From Alteromonas lipotrueae (GTDB lineage: Bacteria; Pseudomonadota; Gammaproteobacteria; Enterobacterales; Alteromonadaceae), in assembly GCF_019249215.1 (NCBI RefSeq), contig NZ_JAESDI010000021.1, positions 1 to 57,901 of the forward strand: 57,901 nt of DNA. The letters run 5' to 3'. Shown piece by piece: positions 55,630 to 57,901 of this stretch. Under the pieces are notes generated by a model that saw only the letters and a list, made by a program, of their open reading frames with translations, did no database searches and was not told the DNA's origin. How positions within the stretch are numbered: the stretch's first letter is position 1; each line of letters starts with the position of its first letter. Made by a program: the position numbers and the translations under genes.

Positions 55630-55737
55630 GCATAACAAGCCAATTAACGCACTCACTTCGTTCGCTGGGACGCATACACGCGGGGCGGCTTCGCCATTGT
55701 GCCCCACATGTATGCGCCCGTTATTGGAAAGTTAGCT
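55630..55737 (+). repeat. attC: attC10
   Basis: R'' GCATAAC (55630-55636) to R' GTTAGCT (55731-55737), 108 bases, main family with CCCGTTATTGGAAAG. Own start and end pair for ten bases. Confidence 0.92.
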
Positions 55738-55751
55738 GCAAGGAGAAGTTT

Positions 55752-56156
55752 TTGAGCAAGCCAGATTTTTCAAGCTATTCGATTGAAGAGTTGCTGGACT
55801 GTAAACAGAACATTGATAAAGATAGATATCCCGAACGCTATAGAGAAATTCTTGACTTAATTGCTTTACGCACCCAAGACCCCAAGATTAAACGCTCTCA
55901 CGACGAGATTGTTTTCATAGAGTTTTGTGAAGCACTCAGAGATGACTTAAGAATTACATTAGACGATAACTTATGGCCTATCTTAAAGTTATTTTCAAAG
56001 CGCTTGAGGGATAGCGTACCAAGCACTTTTCAAGATCAAGTTTGTCCAGTATGTTCAGGTGACTTACACATTACTCAACGGTTTGGCGCGTGGGAAGTCG
56101 AGTGTCAAACCTGCGATATGGTCTATTCTATAACTGAAAGGCATTCGTCAATTTGA
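55752..56156 (+). CDS. Cassette 11: zinc-ribbon protein, unknown function
   Basis: A 134-residue soluble protein beginning with TTG behind AAGGAG. The N-terminal 40 residues (YSIEELLDCKQNIDKDRYPERYREILDLI) match a helical motif seen at the start of many bacterial hypothetical proteins; the middle is helical and charged; the C-terminus has a zinc ribbon with CPVC and CQTC. No function is assigned. The gene sits in a cassette with a divergent attC, consistent with separate origin. Confidence 0.72.
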   Translation: MSKPDFSSYSIEELLDCKQNIDKDRYPERYREILDLIALRTQDPKIKRSHDEIVFIEFCEALRDDLRITLDDNLWPILKLFSKRLRDSVPSTFQDQVCPVCSGDLHITQRFGAWEVECQTCDMVYSITERHSSI

Positions 56157-56163
56157 GCTTTGC

Positions 56164-56279
56164 AGCTAACAAACAACTGTAGCCATTCGCTGGCGCTCAC
56201 TGGGACAATAACACGTAGGCTCAGTCGCTTCGCTCCAATTTTAGCCTACGTGTTATTGCCCCTAAGTTGGGCGTTATAT
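56164..56279 (+). repeat. attC: attC11
   Basis: R'' AGCTAAC (56164-56170) to R' GTTATAT (56273-56279), 116 bases. The inner sequence (CACGTAGGCTC and GAGCCTACGTG-like arms, CAATAACACG/CGTGTTATTG) is unlike the rest of the array, suggesting an imported cassette. Confidence 0.88.
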
Positions 56280-56619
56280 GCCAGTGAAAAATTTTAAGTT
56301 TCAGCTGTTTTTAATTAGTTTGCTAGCTTTGGCCTCTTGCGCAAAGGAAACACGCGTAGAAGAACGATTAGTGTTTTGGAAAAGTGAACTATATAAAATT
56401 ATTCCTACTGGTACTCCGCAAGAAGAAGCTTTAAATAAACTAAAAGAAATAGATTCAGAAGCATTCGTAAATTTGTTATCGGGAAATATTTCTTCTAAAT
56501 TAGAAAACATAGAAGGCAATGGTATCCCCTGCAAAGATTGGGTTTTAGTGGCTACAACAGAAATCCAAGACAATGCTGTCATCAAACATTCAATCTCTAG
56601 TACGGGGCGTTGTTTATAG
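56278..56619 (+). CDS. Cassette 12: small lipoprotein, unknown function
   Basis: A 113-residue lipoprotein with the signal FQLFLISLLALASC (lipobox LASC). The mature domain is mostly helical and charged (EEALNKLKEIDSEAF) with two later cysteines (IPCKDW and GRCL) that may pair. The ATG at 56278 lies within the R' box; a GTG six bases later (56284) is an alternative. The region from PTGTPQEEALNKL is faintly like SmpA/OmlA-type small lipoproteins, but this is weak. Confidence 0.62.
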   Translation: MPVKNFKFQLFLISLLALASCAKETRVEERLVFWKSELYKIIPTGTPQEEALNKLKEIDSEAFVNLLSGNISSKLENIEGNGIPCKDWVLVATTEIQDNAVIKHSISSTGRCL

Positions 56620-56625
56620 AATGGC

Positions 56626-56733
56626 ATATAACAAAAAAATTAAGTCACTCACTGCGTTCGCTGGGACGCATACACGCGGGGCGGCTTCGCCATTATGCCC
56701 CACATGCCTGCGCCCCTTATTTAAAAGTTAGGC
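56626..56733 (+). repeat. attC: attC12
   Basis: R'' ATATAAC (56626-56632) to R' GTTAGGC (56727-56733), 108 bases, main family. The cassette start and its R'' side pair for eleven bases. Confidence 0.93.
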
Positions 56734-56746
56734 ATTCAGGAGTAAC

Positions 56747-57247
56747 ATGGAAATTACAACTAACATTGTCAGATCGGATCTGCTGAAATTAAATCTATCT
56801 GTAGCACTAAGAAGTAAAGGAACTTATTACTTTATTTTGGGGATCTCTCTACTCGTACTATGCTTTTCATTTTATAAAAGTGGACTTCCAGACTCACCAG
56901 TTCTCTGGGCTACTGCTTTCTTCATAGCTTTATTCTCTGGATTTTTAGGTGCAGCGCTATCATTCGCAATAAACGTTTTTTGCCTTCTTATAATGTCTAA
57001 GCAATCAAATGGAGTATTAGGCACTCATATTTACCAAATTTCGGAAGCTGGGTTATTTGAAAAAACGGATGCGAATGAAACCCTTACGAAATGGTCTGGA
57101 GTTCTCTCCGTAAAAGTGCATGGCCCTATTCTGTATATCCAAATAGCACCAGGATTGTTCCATACAATACCGTCTCGTAGTTTTTCGGATTCAAAGGCAT
57201 TTATAGATTTTGCAAATGCTGCAAGGAAGTTTTGGGAGCATGCCTAA
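56747..57247 (+). CDS. Cassette 13: YcxB-like membrane protein
   Basis: A 166-residue protein with two transmembrane helices (TYYFILGISLLVLCFSFY and VLWATAFFIALFSGFLGAALSFAINVFCLLIM) and a C-terminal soluble domain of strands ending in TIPSRSFSDSKAFIDFANAAR, which follows the YcxB-like/DUF pattern (a PH-like domain with I-P-x-R-x-F). YcxB-type proteins have no known function. AGGAG precedes the ATG. The stop codon overlaps the attC13 R'' box. Confidence 0.7.
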   Translation: MEITTNIVRSDLLKLNLSVALRSKGTYYFILGISLLVLCFSFYKSGLPDSPVLWATAFFIALFSGFLGAALSFAINVFCLLIMSKQSNGVLGTHIYQISEAGLFEKTDANETLTKWSGVLSVKVHGPILYIQIAPGLFHTIPSRSFSDSKAFIDFANAARKFWEHA

Positions 57248-57347
57248 CAAAAAAATAAAGGCACTCACTTCGTTCGCTGGGACGCATACACGTGGGCTGC
57301 TTCGCATTTTAGCCCACGCGCCTGCGCCCCTTATTTAAAAGTTATGT
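57242..57347 (+). repeat. attC: attC13
   Basis: R'' GCCTAAC (57242-57248) to R' GTTATGT (57341-57347), 106 bases, main family with the shorter GTGGGCTGCTTCGCATTTTAGCCCAC inner arm. Confidence 0.92.
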
Positions 57348-57372
57348 GCTGGTTTAAATAAAAGGAAGTTTC

Positions 57373-57714
57373 ATGGCAAATTTTTATGATTCATTTCAAG
57401 ATTTCAAATTCGGTAGAAATGATGCTGACACTTCTCAAGCCAAATACCGCTCAGAAGGAAATGAGTCACACCTCAAGGTTTTAGAGGACAAGATTGATTC
57501 CTTATATTTATTGAATCTTGCTGCATTAGAGTTATTAAATGAACTAGGTGTTAGCAAAGAGAAAATTGAGTCAAAAATAGAAGAGATTGACTTAAGGGAT
57601 GGCAAGGCAGACGGAAAAGTCAGTGCTCCTACTAATTGCCCAGATTGCGGTCACCGAATTAGTAAAAAGAGAACGCATTGCTTTTTCTGTGGCTCTAAAG
57701 TTAACTCTTTTTAA
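57373..57714 (+). CDS. Cassette 14: coiled-coil zinc-ribbon protein
   Basis: A 113-residue soluble protein. Residues 30-78 form a predicted coiled coil (HLKVLEDKIDSLYLLNLAAL, then LGVSKEKIESKIEEID), followed by a C-terminal zinc ribbon with CPDCG and CFFCGSK. A role as a nucleic-acid or protein adaptor is possible from the ribbon but nothing is established. AAAGGAAG precedes the ATG. It is the third cassette product with a CxxC pair ribbon. Confidence 0.7.
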   Translation: MANFYDSFQDFKFGRNDADTSQAKYRSEGNESHLKVLEDKIDSLYLLNLAALELLNELGVSKEKIESKIEEIDLRDGKADGKVSAPTNCPDCGHRISKKRTHCFFCGSKVNSF

Positions 57715-57728
57715 ATGTATAGGGTTGC

Positions 57729-57833
57729 ACATAACAACACGCTTAAGTCACTCCCTTCGGTCGCTGGGACACATACGCGGGGCCGCTTCGCGATTATAAC
57801 CCCGCGTATGTGCCCCTTAGCTTAAAGTTAGCT
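57729..57833 (+). repeat. attC: attC14
   Basis: R'' ACATAAC (57729-57735) to R' GTTAGCT (57827-57833), 105 bases, the CGCTTAAGTCACTCCC and CTTAGCTTAAAG variant shared with attC5. Confidence 0.92.
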
Positions 57834-57837
57834 TTCA

Positions 57838-57901
57838 ATGAAAATTAAGCATTTCAAAACAGCATTCGGTTTTTTATTCGCAACGGTCGTGGTCGCATTC
57901 T
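57838..57901 (+). CDS. Cassette 15: exported or membrane protein, N-terminal fragment
   Basis: An ATG 11 bases into the cassette opens a frame running to the window end. The 21 visible residues (basic start, then FGFLFATVVVAF) look like a signal peptide or membrane anchor. The rest lies outside the window. Confidence 0.5.
   Translation, partial: MKIKHFKTAFGFLFATVVVAF

Larger units (their letters stand above)
49926..57901. mobile_element. Chromosomal integron: intI, attI and at least 14 gene cassettes
   Basis: An integrase gene reading leftward is followed, after a putative attI, by a rightward array in which small genes alternate with related sites of 86-116 bases bounded by RYYYAAC and GTTRRRY boxes. 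Fourteen complete cassettes (355 to 614 bases) and the start of a fifteenth are visible; the array runs out of the window. Eleven attC sites belong to one family (about 105-109 bases), the hallmark of a sedentary chromosomal integron, while attC1, attC2 and attC11 differ and may mark imported cassettes. All recognised cassette genes read away from intI. Confidence 0.95.

Noticed and set aside
51411..57833. Regularly spaced repeats suggesting a CRISPR array
   Set aside because: Repeats are about 105-116 bases, bounded by RYYYAAC/GTTRRRY boxes, separated by gene-sized unique sequence and next to intI; no cas genes. They are attC sites.

Overview
The window looks like chromosomal DNA of a marine gammaproteobacterium of the Alteromonas type (order Alteromonadales). 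This is inferred from conserved blocks (rppH-ptsP-lgt-thyA, ftsB-ispD-ispF-truD-surE-pcm-nlpD-rpoS, rplU-rpmA-obgE/ispB, fadBA), a DNA-binding-domain-less PutA, a nickel superoxide dismutase locus and a PsrA-type fatty-acid operator. No rRNA, tRNA, insertion sequence, prophage or CRISPR array was seen.

Layout. 1-7455: a minus-strand operon (rppH, ptsP, a TauE-type exporter, lgt, thyA, a CheC-containing response regulator, and the start of a PAS sensor cut by the window edge), divergent from mutH. 7516-10923: a membrane-anchored AraC-type regulator, a CYTH triphosphatase and an SH3 protein. 11044-18938: an efflux operon with translational overlaps (outer-membrane factor, adaptor, RND pump, response regulator, sensor kinase); an 11-bp-phased direct repeat upstream is a candidate autoregulatory site. 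19104-28215: a YHYH lipoprotein, putA, a Cache chemoreceptor with a FliA-like promoter, and a TIGR03545-like membrane protein. 28323-34827: cell division, isoprenoid, RNA-modification, repair and stationary-phase genes ending in rpoS. 34890-37708: folA, then a five-gene nickel superoxide dismutase locus (sodN, sodX, a small His-rich membrane protein and two helical proteins of unknown role) behind a Fur-like box. 37765-49836: obgE, rpmA, rplU, ispB, a ZIP-like protein, pepQ, slt and fadBA.

49926 to the end: a chromosomal (sedentary) integron. The tyrosine recombinase IntI carries the integron-specific insertion and its promoter region has a perfect CTGT-N8-ACAG LexA box. A putative attI follows, then at least 14 complete cassettes, each closed by an attC site, and the start of a fifteenth. 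Boundaries are supported internally: for 12 of 14 cassettes the first bases pair exactly with the cassette's own R'' box, often for 8-12 bp. Cassette products are mostly small membrane proteins, lipoproteins or secreted proteins and zinc-ribbon proteins; only a GFA-family and a YcxB-like protein are recognisable. Two cassettes (2 and 5) have no credible gene. Cassette 2 holds a 20-bp perfect inverted repeat with a competing inner hairpin; cassette 5 has mismatched ends suggesting a fused or decayed unit. These two cassettes, the nickel SOD companions and a hairpin-dense slt/fadB intergenic region are the most interesting unexplained elements.
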